Below, piece by piece: positions 1-10,800 of a stretch of DNA of 64,000 bases. The position numbers were made by a program, and so were the translations under genes. The stretch comes from Globisporangium splendens. Its lineage: Eukaryota; Oomycota; Peronosporomycetes; Pythiales; Pythiaceae. Location: positions 1 through 64,000 of the forward strand of contig VFIW01000036.1 in assembly GCA_006386115.1 (NCBI GenBank). The letters are read 5' to 3'. The notes under the pieces are model-generated. The model ran no database searches and was not told the DNA's origin. It worked only from the letters and a program-made list of their open reading frames with translations. Within the stretch, counting starts at the first letter, position 1; each line of letters opens with the position of its first letter.

Positions 1-1644
1 CTTCATCCGTTGTTGTGCAGCTCAAGTCAGCATCGCGTGACTTGTCAACGGAGATCTTCATCTTCATCCAGTCAATGCTAGGTTGGAAACGCTTCAACCA
101 TGGCATTCCCAGAATCAGATCAAACTTGTCATCGAGGTCGAGTAGAATAAACTCGTCTTCACCTCGGAAATCTTCACACTTCATTGCCAAGCGCACCACG
201 CGCTTTGGCATCTTCACAGTTGACCCATTTGCCAACCGGACGATCATCGTCTTGTCTTCATTCGCATCAGGCACGAAGACACCATGCCTGACGATCACTT
301 CATTTCGAACAAAGTTGTTCGGCGCACCAGTGTCAACCAAAGCTCGTAGAGGCGTTGCAATACCGTCTACATTAACTTTGAGAACGATCAAACTTGACGT
401 TTGGCTGACACTGTTCTCCCTCGTGGAAACTGCATGTGCATCATGCACATTGGGGCCAGAGTCCTGTGTTTCCACAAACACAGTCCTCTTTTCCGGGCCA
501 GTAGGAGGCCCCGCCCCTACTGGCCATTCCCGTTTTTTTGGCCCAGGTGACCGCTCGAACCGACGACCGTAAGAACGATCGTGGTTGTTCGAACGAGCAC
601 CCTGTGTCGCTTGCCGACCCGGCAAAGACACCTTGCAGTTCCGAGCGAAGTGACCCGGCTTCCCGCAACGGAAACACTTCCCATCGTTGCGAGGACGCTC
701 ATTTCCAGGCGTGGAAATGTACGAGATATCCATAGGCTCGGGACCATCGTGCGCAACATTCGATTGCCGCATTGGTCTCGACGCAAACCCTTGGAACTTC
801 GCTTGCTTCATGCTGAACTCTTCTTGCATCGCACGGCTGATGGCTTCGTCCAGCGTCTTGGGATACTCACGGAACAATTGGTTCCGGATTGGCCCGTCGT
901 TCAGACCCGTCATGAACGTCACAACTTGCGTCGAAACGTCAATCGGCTCGTCAACGATGCTCGACACCAAGTAGCGAGCACGTTGTGCATACGAGTGAAG
1001 TCGAAACGGCCTTGACGAAGCTTGAGGAACTCGGCGCGCGCACGGAACTCACTCTGCGGAGGTTCAAACGCCTTCTTGAGTTCGGTCTTGAAGTGGTCGT
1101 AGCTGGGGAAGCAGTTTAGATCCGCTAAACGCTTACCATACGCCCAGCTCTTCGCACGACCCGCAAGGTTGGACATCGCGAACAACACTTGCTGTGAAAG
1201 GTCTCGCAGTTGTCTTGCAGCGATGGCTGCATCCAACTCGACGAACCATCGTGAGAGAGGTTCATTCTCTCCGCCGCGATACGGAGAGACGTCAAGCTTC
1301 AGTGGCACCGTCCTGAGTGAGGAAACAGGGGTTGCGACCTGCTTCTGGGAGGACACGATCTCGTGGTGCATGAAGCTGACCACCGCGCTCTTCTGATCCT
1401 CCGGAGACGCCGATCGAGGCAGACTGACCACAGCAGCCTCTCCGATGACATCTCGTATGCGCTCAAGCGCCATCCACTCATGAGAAGACAGATGAGGGAA
1501 ACCCTCAATAGTCAACTCGACAGTTTCCGGTACTGCTGGACCGAGTGGGGTTCCTGTAGCATCCATGTTCCAAACAAGGATGCTCGCAGGGTCTCGGACA
1601 GGAATGCTCGACGTGCTTAAAGCCGCGTCGTCAAACCTCTTCAT
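1..1644 (-). mobile_element. Ty3/Gypsy-type retrotransposon, gag to protease part (frameshifted, runs off left edge)
   Basis: The minus strand reads as a gag polyprotein from an ATG at 1644, with a retrotransposon-gag capsid region around 1300-990. After a frameshift near 980 the other frame carries a CX2CX4HX4C zinc knuckle (CFRCGKPGHFARNC, about 675-635) and then a retropepsin-like segment with the motif ALVDTGAPNNF near 350-315, followed by LILGMPWL near 110. Reverse transcriptase and integrase would lie beyond the left edge. The frameshift lies between MHNV and ARYLVSS, so one continuous gag product is not possible unless it is a programmed shift or a sequence error. The zinc knuckle and protease frame is open to base 1. 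Family assignment to Gypsy rather than another LTR class is inferred from domain order, since the polymerase is not visible. Confidence 0.85.
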
Positions 1645-1684
1645 TTCACTGGGTCGTTGGAAGGACCGCTCGAAGTGCTACCAG

Positions 1685-1985
1685 GTGTAAGGGGGCGCTG
1701 TTCACAACAGTCCCTCAAACACGGCACACACGCTTGTGCCAGAGGAAGCGATCTCCCGACTTGGAGGGAGGAAGGAGACTTGAGGGCTTGGTGGTAAAAC
1801 TGCAACTGAATTAAATGTAGTTGCATATCCTGTCGATACTCACAATTGAACCCCAAGTGTAAGAGGCTATCCGAGACAGCCTCAAACACGGCACGCACGC
1901 TTGCGCTTGAAGAGGAAGACTTGAGAGGAATTTGGCAAAATCATAACTGAATTGAAATGAGTTTATGGTTCCTGACACTACATGT
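1685..1985. repeat. Two tandem LTR-like units upstream of gag
   Basis: Two diverged copies of one sequence start with GTGTAAG at 1685 and 1857. They share a block reading CTCAAACACGGCAC(A/G)CACGCTTG and then an AACTGAATT block. Each can be framed as TG...CA (about 1686-1843 and 1858-1982). On the minus strand the first unit ends in TTACA and is followed two bases later by TGGTAGCAC, which resembles a tRNA primer-binding site next to the gag start. This suggests the 5' LTR of the Gypsy element, duplicated or sitting next to a second LTR. Boundaries are inferred. Confidence 0.5.
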
Positions 1986-2007
1986 AAAACACCACTAGGG
2001 CTCCTAG

Positions 2008-2027
2008 AGGTTTTATGCATAAAACCT
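2008..2027. repeat. Perfect 20-bp palindrome
   Basis: The sequence AGGTTTTATGCATAAAACCT is its own reverse complement. It lies about 25 bp outside the distal LTR-like unit. Its role is unknown; it could form a cruciform or be a dimeric protein site. Confidence 0.9.
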
Positions 2028-3302
2028 ACACATGCAAAATAAACCTACAATATGCACTTTTTTACCTTGGGTACACTTGGTGAGGTTAAATCAGACGACG
2101 CTCGAGAATCTTGAGGAGAACGTTCTGGAAGATTCTCCGTGATGTGATTGGCTTCAGCCACTCACATCAAGGGCTAGTGACACGTCGCCGTCGTCACCAA
2201 CTGGATTCCAATCAGGAACCATTACCTTTACGTCTAGAGTATTGTTGTGGGTAATCACGCCGAATCCCAGTGATTGCGGGCGACCAACACTCAACTCAGA
2301 TACAGATTGCTCTGACTTCAGATGATGACGTCACCTGTGCATGTGGGGATCACTTTTACGTGTTTCACCCAATATTTTCGCACCCACAATGCACTTCCAC
2401 AAGGTGGTGTGTGACACACACAAGAGCCACCTTGCATGTAATGGCAGCATGACCCATTACACGAGATGACCAACCGTATTAGAATGTGTATTTGCAGTAT
2501 GTTTTTTTTACTCACTTTTTGCTGCTTTATTAGTTTCATTTAGACACACAGCTTGGATGCCCACACCTGCACTGGAATCACAGTTCATCCGAATTTCTAA
2601 CAGCAATCTTCTCACCTCCTTCTATATGTTTTTTTGTAATGGGGCTTCCCATTGCATGGGTTCTTGGATACAAAGAGTGTGGGTCATACTCACACGGGTT
2701 CTACCACTCTCTCCAAACCCACCCGTTAACCCATGAACACTGTATGTAGCCAGTTGCATTTTTAGCCAATAAGAAAATTCCATTAAAGTTTAATCTCATT
2801 AGATGATAGTCGGATTGGACACCAGACTATCTATCAATCGGAGACGCCGTAGGAACAACCCATCAGATTTGCATTTCGAACCTTAAGATCTCAATTCACT
2901 TCTCTTTTTGCACGTTATCGCGCAAAGCTCCCTTCCTTCTTTGGACACAGCGTGTAAGGGTCGACGGTACCATGATGGTCCAGTGTACCAATTTTCGGTA
3001 CATCGGAATGTTGGTAGGAGTTTACGACATCTGTAGGAATGATTGTATGTTTATGCACAGGTAAAGATAGGACGGGGATCCAGCTGTTGTGTCAGAAGCC
3101 ATCCTGTCCACAAAAAAGGAAGAAAAATCAGATATGAGAAAACCCAGTAAAAGATCAAGTAGCACGCAAGTGAAAGAACACGAGTAGGAAGGGTCCAAGG
3201 GGATCAGGGACTAGCGACGAAGTAGTTGCGTTTTTTCTTAAACAGTTTTCTCAATCTCATTTCTCAATTTACCATCAAACACACAAGCCTCCTTACACAG
3301 CG
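2028..3302. other. Intergenic or repeat-derived stretch, no gene seen
   Basis: About 1.3 kb of AT-richer sequence with no open frame of believable coding quality on either strand. It lies between retroelement DNA and a decayed SET gene and is probably repeat-derived, but no named element was recognised. Confidence 0.5.
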
Positions 3303-3735
3303 TTACCGCTGTGCCCTTCCTCTCACCTGCGCTTCCTCAACGCACGTGTACGCCGTGTAACGGACTATCCCGTTACATTTACTGGCGATGACCAGAACCA
3401 TCACCCATCTGCGATTGTGCATTTCAACAAACAAACAGTTTGCTTTGCATGAATGGTTAATGAATCTTGCTGTGGCGCCCCATCTTGGTGGCTCAATGCA
3501 CCCCAGCTCGCTGCTGGCACATTTTTGATTAAAGCTCCACGGCGAATTGGCTTTCGCGTTCACCATCTGCGGCAGTAACGAGCATTGCCAGAACCGAACA
3601 ACATTGACCTATAAATTAGCCGACATCAGCAGGAACTGCCACTTTGTGGCCAAGCTCCAACTCCACACTGAACAAGCGTAATTCGAAGCCCTCGAACACG
3701 TTGTTGCCACACCGACCGCCGAAGTTGCAATTTCG
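3303..3735 (-). pseudogene. Decayed SET-domain (histone lysine methyltransferase-like) gene fragment
   Basis: On the minus strand, 3730-3605 reads NCNFGGRCGNNVFEGFELRLF, which matches the Cys-rich segment just before the catalytic core of SET proteins, and stops at TAA. In another frame 3566-3303 contains ARFINHSCKANC, the hallmark RFINHSC-x-NC motif of the SET S-adenosylmethionine pocket, followed by a basic strand resembling the usual R...V..A segment. The two parts are in different frames with stops between them, so no intact enzyme is encoded. SET fragments next to retroelement DNA may have been carried by or captured into repeats; that is inference. Confidence 0.65.
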
Positions 3736-4171
3736 ATGTGTACAATAAACATTGGAATTTGAGAACTTGCATTCAGAGCTCCGAGATTAGGAACGAGCCG
3801 GAAAGCTGCGTCGCCACTTCTGCAGAGCTGTGTTGTTCAAGCAGTCGCCAAAGCAGCGTCACATGCGTTTTCTTCCTCTTCATGTTTTGGCTACCGCTGT
3901 CTTCCACTACTCTCGACTTCTGCGTCTTCTTTAATGAGCGCCTCCATCGCCAAGCATTGCTATAAAACCTCATCACCGATATGCAGAAAACATAAAAAAA
4001 ACAACTAAATGTTCTCCCTCTGGGTCCGTATTTCACAGAGGTCCTTGTCGTCTGATTCGCATAGTTTGTTCAAGTAAGACTGAGTCCGAACCCACTAAAG
4101 TTACTCCCATTGTACCCATCTCCAGCAGAAGCTCCTTCATCATTTTTTGCAAGGGGACTCTTTATTTTCAG

Positions 4172-4330
4172 CCAATCAGGATGCAATCATTCGCATCGGA
4201 TTGCGCAACAGTTCTTTGTCGTGTTCCTGCTGCTTCTGCCATTGGCCAGTCACCTTCTATTTGAGAATTCGCTGACCTCATTGGCTATAAAAAAGTGTGT
4301 TGTCCAAGAGTGTTGGTTGAGATGCATTGG
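4172..4330 (+). promoter_or_regulatory. Cluster of four CCAAT boxes upstream of the folylpolyglutamate synthase gene
   Basis: CCAAT is at 4172-4176, and its complement ATTGG is at 4241-4245, 4280-4284 and 4326-4330, all within 320 bp of the start codon at 4486. ATTGGCTATAAAA at 4280 joins a CCAAT box to an A/T-rich element. NF-Y-type regulation is inferred. Confidence 0.5.
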
Positions 4331-4485
4331 CTGAGGGTTCGCGTGCCATTTGGAGCTCCGATTGACCCAAACGACGTGGGGTCGGACGCGCCGATTTCGC
4401 CTGCTGTGTGTACCTCCTCCAGTCCCCCCTCCCTCCCTTCGGTCTTCGCCGGCCACTTCAGTTTTCTCTTCGCGCCTTCAGCTCC

Positions 4486-6186
4486 ATGACGCAACTCGTG
4501 CTCCCGCCCGCTGCCCCTGTGCTCGCGGCTGCTGACCCCACGGCGTCCTCGTCGCCCTTGCAGGACAGCGAGGTGCTCCGCAGCGTCTCGGACGACAAGG
4601 AGAAGCCACTCGTGGAGGACGAGAAGGCGCTCTCGGACCAGGTGCAGGAAGCCATGACCAAGCTGCTCGGCGTGAGCTCGCAGTTCAAGGACCTCAACGG
4701 CCAAGACCGCAACGTGTCCACGCGCGAGGAGACCATCGCGATGATGCAACACTATCTGAAACGTCTGGAGCTCACTGACGCCGTCAACTCGAAGCTTTCC
4801 GTCATCCATATCGCTGGTACTAAGGGAAAAGGGTCCACGTGCGCCATGGTCGAACGAATCCTGCGAGAAGCTGGGTACAAAACGGGGCTGTTCACGTCGC
4901 CGCACTTGATCACGCCATGCGAGCGCTTCCGCATCAATGGGAAGCCGATCGCGGAATCGGTGTTCTTGCGCCATTTCTACGCGATCTGGAACGGACTCGA
5001 GAGCACAGCGGATCAGAGCGACGACTACCCGCCGATGGCGTGGTTTTTCCGCTTCTTGACGCTTTTGGCGTTGCACCTGTTTGTGGACGAACAAGTTGAC
5101 GTGGTGATCCTTGAAGTCGGTATTGGTGGTCGTCTGGACGCAACGAATGTCATCCCGAAGCCTGTGGCATGTGGCATCACGACGCTCGATTTGGATCACA
5201 CGCGCGTGTTGGGCAATACTCTGGACCAGATCGCGTACGCCAAGGGTGGTATCATCAAGAAAGATGTGCCTGCGTTCACGTGTGCCCAGGACCCGCTTGC
5301 GATGAAGATGCTCGAAAAATGTGCTGCCGAGAGCCACACGCGTCTGTTTCCTGTTCCGAGCATCGACGCCTTCGGTCCAGACGGGAAGGCGAGTGTGCTG
5401 GGGATGAGAGGGGACTACCAGCGAGTCAATGCCGGTCTCGCCGTTGCATTGGCATCCGCCTGGTTGAAACAGCGCCGCGGTGAGCCGCTCGGGGAATCGT
5501 TTGACTACACGCAGTTGCTCGAACCAGCGGTGCGCGACGGACTGAAGAACGCGTTTTGGCCGGCTCGCTCGCACCTGATGGAAGATCTCGACCATTACAC
5601 TCGATTCTACATTGATGGTGCGCATACGCTCAAGAGCCTGGAAGTGTGTGCCGAATGGTTCAGTCAAATGACCGCGAAGAAGCAGTCGTCCCCAGCAAAC
5701 AAGCGCGTGCTGATCTTCACGACCCACCACGAGCGCAATGTCGCGCGTATCATCGCGTCACTGCTGCAACTCCCATTTGACCGCGTCTACTTTTGCAAGA
5801 CGAGTGCGTCGCGTCCAAGTCAAGCCAAGGTGCACACTTTCTCGGAATCGCTCGAATGTGCCAACTTGGGTCACGTGTTGTCGAACTACACGGACGAAGA
5901 GATCCGCGCGCTGGACACGGTCGAGGGCAAATTGCAGTACCAGATGACGCTTTCTCGCATCTGGCACGCACTCAAGACCCATTTGATCAAGGAAGACCAG
6001 ACCCACCGCACGATCGCTGTCCGCGACTCGGTTGTCGACTGCATTAACGAGCTGCGCGCCACCACCGAGGAGAGCAAGGCGAATCACTCGTTTGACGCCA
6101 ACGAAGAAGAGCAGTGGAGTGTCTTGACGACCGGCTCGCTGTACCTCGCTGGCGAGACCCTCGACTTTCTGCAATGGCGCGAATAA
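4486..6186 (+). CDS. FPGS: Folylpolyglutamate synthase
   Basis: Single-exon gene of 566 residues. The product would add glutamates to tetrahydrofolates in the cytosol and/or mitochondria, using ATP. The Mur-ligase-type P-loop HIAGTKGKGST is near residue 110, followed by GLFTSPHL and CERFRING, both typical of FPGS. VDVVILEVGIGGRLDATNV and GITTLDLDHTRVLGNT follow in the central domain. The C-terminal ligase part has FYIDGAHTLKS, the family's IDGAHT motif, near residue 375. The first in-frame ATG is at 4486; the frame is open upstream to a GTG at 4408, but there is no earlier ATG. The roughly 75 residues before the conserved core are not conserved-looking and could include a targeting peptide. 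Length fits eukaryotic FPGS. Confidence 0.95.
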   Translation: MTQLVLPPAAPVLAAADPTASSSPLQDSEVLRSVSDDKEKPLVEDEKALSDQVQEAMTKLLGVSSQFKDLNGQDRNVSTREETIAMMQHYLKRLELTDAVNSKLSVIHIAGTKGKGSTCAMVERILREAGYKTGLFTSPHLITPCERFRINGKPIAESVFLRHFYAIWNGLESTADQSDDYPPMAWFFRFLTLLALHLFVDEQVDVVILEVGIGGRLDATNVIPKPVACGITTLDLDHTRVLGNTLDQIAYAKGGIIKKDVPAFTCAQDPLAMKMLEKCAAESHTRLFPVPSIDAFGPDGKASVLGMRGDYQRVNAGLAVALASAWLKQRRGEPLGESFDYTQLLEPAVRDGLKNAFWPARSHLMEDLDHYTRFYIDGAHTLKSLEVCAEWFSQMTAKKQSSPANKRVLIFTTHHERNVARIIASLLQLPFDRVYFCKTSASRPSQAKVHTFSESLECANLGHVLSNYTDEEIRALDTVEGKLQYQMTLSRIWHALKTHLIKEDQTHRTIAVRDSVVDCINELRATTEESKANHSFDANEEEQWSVLTTGSLYLAGETLDFLQWRE

Positions 6187-6719
6187 GCACGTCATTCCAC
6201 TGAGTTATCCCGTTTAAGGGGTAGTTCCAGTCACCCGTTCGTTTCATTTCTTCATTGTATAATCCGCCATGTGCCGCCCTCCTCTGACCGAAATTCCATG
6301 CAACCGAGGCATTTTCGCGTTCCGTGACGCCGATGTCACCGGCAACACGCTCCATCCGTCGGTTCCATGCAGTTCTAGCAGAGAGAAAGGAAGGCGCTAC
6401 GCTCTGTAGCAGCCCTCCATTGAGCCCAAACTCCAAATAATGAAATTCATTGCGTCACATTGCTGGGGGGTTATTTCACTGAAGTTGCTTCTGAGCTTTT
6501 GGGAATGTAGCCATGTTGTGTGTTTGCCGTGTTGTGACAAGCATAACCGCTGGGGGTTACGCTTTGTCTCGGATTCTAGAACCTCGTTTCTGAGGTTTTA
6601 CTCGTCCAGCGTAACCTGCCTCGAGCCAGTCAATTTGGTTGGCTGGGTCCACTGGGTTACGCTTTTGGCGTCACAGTCATTCGAGCGGCTGCAGTCGCAG
6701 CAATAAGGACACCAGCAGG
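6187..6719. other. Intergenic, no gene seen
   Basis: 533 bp between two same-strand genes. It holds the FPGS 3' end and the NOP16 promoter. No coding frame or obvious repeat was found. Confidence 0.6.
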
Positions 6720-7223
6720 ATGCCTCGGTACGGGACGAAGATCAAGCAGCGCGGCAAGGTCAAGGTGAAGCGCAACCTCAAGCCGCTGCGCAAGTTCAAG
6801 AGCCGCTTCGTGGGCGACGTGCGCATCCAGAAGCAGTGGGACCACAAGCTCACGACGCGCCAGAACTACGAGAAGATCGGGTTGCAGGTCAACCCGAACT
6901 CGCACAAGGAGCTCAAGCAGAGCATCGAGGGCGCCGAAGGCGCGCTGGACGACGAGCCGCAGCTCTTCCATGTGCCCGACAGCGACTTTCTCAGCGAACG
7001 CAACCCGCGCCGGCCGGAGAACTACATGTCCGAGGAAGAGATCAAGTATTTGCGCCCGCTGATCGCCAAGCACGGCGAGGACTACAAAGCCATGGAGCGC
7101 GACATCAAGGTCAACAACATGCAGTGGACAGAGAATAAGTTAAAGCGACGCTGCGCGCGCCTCGCGCTGCTGGACGCCAAGGTGATCCGAACAGCGCCAG
7201 TCGCCTCCCAGAGCAGCGAATAA
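6720..7223 (+). CDS. NOP16: Nucleolar protein 16 (60S ribosome biogenesis)
   Basis: A 167-residue basic protein starting MPRYGTKIKQRGKVKVKR, the family's Lys/Arg-rich N-terminus. The diagnostic parts are the QKQWDHKLTTRQNYEKIGL segment (residues about 40-60) and the C-terminal EIKYLRPLIAKHGEDYKAMERDIKVNNMQ...KLKRR block (about 105-150), where NOP16 proteins carry a SANT-like HGDDY motif. It acts in the nucleolus in pre-60S particle assembly. The ATG at 6720 is chosen because the conserved sequence begins right there; the upstream open frame begins at a TTG. No intron. Confidence 0.93.
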   Translation: MPRYGTKIKQRGKVKVKRNLKPLRKFKSRFVGDVRIQKQWDHKLTTRQNYEKIGLQVNPNSHKELKQSIEGAEGALDDEPQLFHVPDSDFLSERNPRRPENYMSEEEIKYLRPLIAKHGEDYKAMERDIKVNNMQWTENKLKRRCARLALLDAKVIRTAPVASQSSE

Positions 7224-7800
7224 ATGGAGCGCAGGACCATACATACGCAAGCATGCAACAAGACGAGGATAGAGGACCCGCTAAGTAATTTGATAAAGTG
7301 ACGTGTTTCGTGATTTGTACACCCTCTTCTAGTTGCTCTTGTCGAGCGCTGGTCGTCACTTTCTCTAATAGACGTGGTGGATGAGTGAAGAATGTCTTGT
7401 GCATCTTTTCTCTCTTTCTTGGCGCCCCTCAGCCTGCTGCTTCTTGCTATTTTTCACACCTTCTCAAGACGACAGACGCATGCAGCATCATTGTGGCGCT
7501 TGAGTTTCGTTCTACGTATTGCGTTCTTGGGCTTGGGCTCTGTCGGCAACCGCAGCTTGCTTGTTCGAGTTAATAAATACTACCTCCTTCGTCTCCTCCT
7601 CTTCTATTTGCTTGTTGTTTTTCTTCACGCATCTCACACATTCTTGCTTGTCTTTGCCGAACACACGCGCCAATCGCTTTCACTACACTGGGTACGCCAC
7701 TCACACAACCACCCGCTCCTTTTTGTTTCGTTTCTTGTTTTTATTTTTCCTTCCGCTTCTTCGTTTTTCGTTCATGGGTCCTCACGCTTCACATCTTCTT
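7224..7800. other. Pyrimidine-rich spacer between convergent genes
   Basis: 577 bp between the 3' ends of NOP16 and the large minus-strand gene. The plus strand from about 7390 to 7800 is strongly T/C rich. It probably holds both 3' UTRs. The open frames here (up to 140 codons) are low-complexity Leu/Phe/Ser strings produced by the base bias. Confidence 0.55.
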
Positions 7801-10800
7801 TCACGCCGAGGTGACAGTCACTTGTTGCACTTGCGGCGAAGCCGATTCTGGAGACGATGATGACGATGAGGCTGCCGAAGTCGCCGAGGAAGACGAAGAC
7901 GCAAACGTGTTTCCACATGGACGTCTTGCCGACGCGGCTTGGAAGGCGGCAGCCGAACGCGCGGCATTTGCAGCTGCACCGCCTTGCAATGTGCTGTTTC
8001 CCATACTCGCAGCGATGGAGCGGCTTGCCGTCTTCGCGAGCTGCGCAGCCGCACTCTGCTGACGATGCTGCAACAATGCGTGGGTCGCAGCATTGCTGGA
8101 TGAACCCACTGCAACCATCAGACTCGATGGTCCTGCCGACGACGAAGAGCTCAAGGTCGTCGTCGAGCTAAACGTCAACGTTGACGCAGGCGTTTGCTTC
8201 GCAGGGGCCGAAGACGCGATCGACGCTGGAAGCACCACGGGGAGGAACGGGGCACCAGCCGTTCGCATTGCCGAACTCACAGGCGACGCAGACGATGCAG
8301 TCGACACAGGCGACAACGACGGCGACGATCCGTCAAACACGCTCGACGGCGACGCAGTTGGCGTCAACGGCGGAGAGCTGAACATCATGTCCGCAGCCTC
8401 CGTGTCCAACATGGGCATCGACGAGGCACTGCTGCTTCCAGTCGATTGCGGCAATTTCTTGTGCGCAACAGCACGCTTGTGGTAGGCGCGCTTCGCAGCG
8501 CGCAACTGGTTCTGAACTTGACAACGTGGGCAAGGACCACCTTTGCGATGACGATGCTTTGTTCCTTCCACCTTGTGCTCCGTTGCTTCGATCTTGCGTT
8601 TCAAGTCCTTGAGGTCTTGTGGCAAGTTCGACAAGTCAGGCAGCGGCATGGTCTCAAGCTTCGCCAGCGCCATCTTGGACAACGACCCGGCACCAACGAC
8701 GCCCTTGAAGTCGAGATCTTGCTCCGTAAACGTGCCTTCGAGATCGGCAAACGTCTCCTGCATCTTCAAGCTCATCAATCGCTTGCGTTCTTCGCGTTTC
8801 TTGGATTTCTTCTCGCCCTTCAACATATTCGCAGTTTTGCCGAGAGCCATGCCATCCTTGTTGGCAAGCAGCGCCAGCGGCGTGCTGCTCACGCCCATCG
8901 TCTCTCCATTCATGATCGCATCCTCTTGACCACCAAACACCAAACTCGTCGCGAGCGAGCCACCGAGCACATGCTGGCTCGGTACACTTGGCTCGATCGT
9001 CGCATCGCCCGAGACGTTGAAATTCACCAACTTGACTTGATTCTTGTATGGATGGTGCAGCTTGCGCTTGTTCAAGCACGAACTCAGAATGTGGCTGACC
9101 GTTCGATTCTGGAACGTGCCAAAGTCCAAACTGTTCCAGTCGTCGACAATGTCCACATTCGAAGGGCTTCGCGCCATTTTCTCCCGCGGGCTCGTCGCCA
9201 TCATCCACTTGTACTTGGACGCGCGGTCTGCAGTGCTTGCGGACGAAAACGCTTTTCCAAACGACGACGACGATGGTGGCGTGCTCATTTGCTGCTGTTG
9301 CTGTTGCTGCTGCTGCGCTTCCATTTCGAGATCCCACTGCAAGAATCGATTCTCACGGTCGCAGAGCACGGAATGGTCGATTGACGACAGCAGATCCTGC
9401 TGGTACTCGTCATCTTCCATGCCCCAGACGTTGCTCTCGTCGTCGCATTTCGTTTCGCCAGCACGTTGTCGCTCGGCGGCAGCAGCCACTGCACCGCGTG
9501 CAGCAGCTCCATGAGATGCATTCGCGACCAGCTTGGCACGCGCCATCGTATCAATGACGTTGCTGTCGTCGTCATCATCATCGCCATCGTCATCACCAAA
9601 CAGGGCCGCAGTCACTGACTTCTTGTCAAATGGCGTTACTTTGTGCCACGGACTGCCCAAAAATGTCTTCTTTGGCGCCATATCACGAGACGCAGCGCTG
9701 GCATAGCCTCGCAGGTACCCGGCGGCTTCCATCGCAGACTTGGACGTCGCACTGCTGCTGTAATTGTTCGCGTACGAGCTCAAAAACGCCGAGTTTGCGT
9801 GCTTGAAGAACGGCGAAACAGAGGACTGGGCAGGCAACGAAGTGGAGTGCGTCGCTGACGGAGCAAGCTCTGGTGGCGAGTGGTCCTTGGTGAAATCAAA
9901 CACATCCATGCGGTGGTCCAAATCCAGATCAATCCACCGCTGCAGCTCGTCGTGCGCATCCATCTCTTTGTCATTTTCCCGCTGTCGCTTCGCGGCGCGT
10001 TTGGCGCCATCATCATCGTCGTCGTCGAGATCCATCATCTGCGTCTCGGAGATTGGCTTCAGCTCACCGGCAGGGCGTTGCAGATCGACGGACCGTGGAG
10101 ACGTTATTCTCCGAAGCATGGGGTCGACACCAAGCACGAGCGCAAAGTCATCCACGTCGACATCCATGGCGTCACTCTCTGGACCCCCCCCGTGAGGGCT
10201 GCTATTATTACTACTCTTGTTCTTCGAAATACTGTTACACTCGCTGCGCGGCATCCCTGTTCGGTCGTGCTTCGTGGCTTCTGGGTGCAGCAGCGCATGG
10301 TTGTTGCTGCTCTTGGTCGCGTCTTCGGTCTCGCTGGTCGTCATGGCGTGCGGACGATTCCGTCGCGGCGTGGTTGCTTGCGCTTCTTCTTCCTGTGTGA
10401 GCGGCAGCAGCTTCAGCAACTGCTCGTCCTGGTGCACGAGCGAATCGACGCGCTGCACCATTTCCTTCGCGTTGCACGACGACTCGGAGAACTCTTTCAT
10501 AATGTGCAGAAACGTCACGCACGTCTGGCTTTTCATCGCGTGCGCGTCCGCACTCGCCGTTGGCGTCGGAAGGTCGCGCGCAAGTAGCGCCGCCTCATAC
10601 TGGTTCGATTGCGGCCACGCCACGCTCGACTTGACGTCCGGGATGTTCATCTCCAGATCCATATCCAAAATGTCCAACATGGCAGCCTCGTCGTCCGTCT
10701 GCGGGTCCAGCAGCGGAACCACTGCGGCGGCGCTTTGCGCGGGCTGTAGGGGACCGTTGGAGGCCGTGCGCACCGCAATCGACGCGGCGTGGACGCGTGC

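Noticed and set aside
4305..4380. tRNA-like sequence with GGTTCG near 4335
   Set aside because: No matching acceptor and anticodon stems could be paired.
4285..5730. 481-codon minus-strand frame opposite the FPGS gene
   Set aside because: Arg/His/Val-rich shadow of a strongly coding plus strand; no motif, while the plus frame has full FPGS motifs.
8194..9384. 396-codon plus-strand frame opposite the large unknown gene
   Set aside because: Arg/His-rich antisense artefact in biased sequence.
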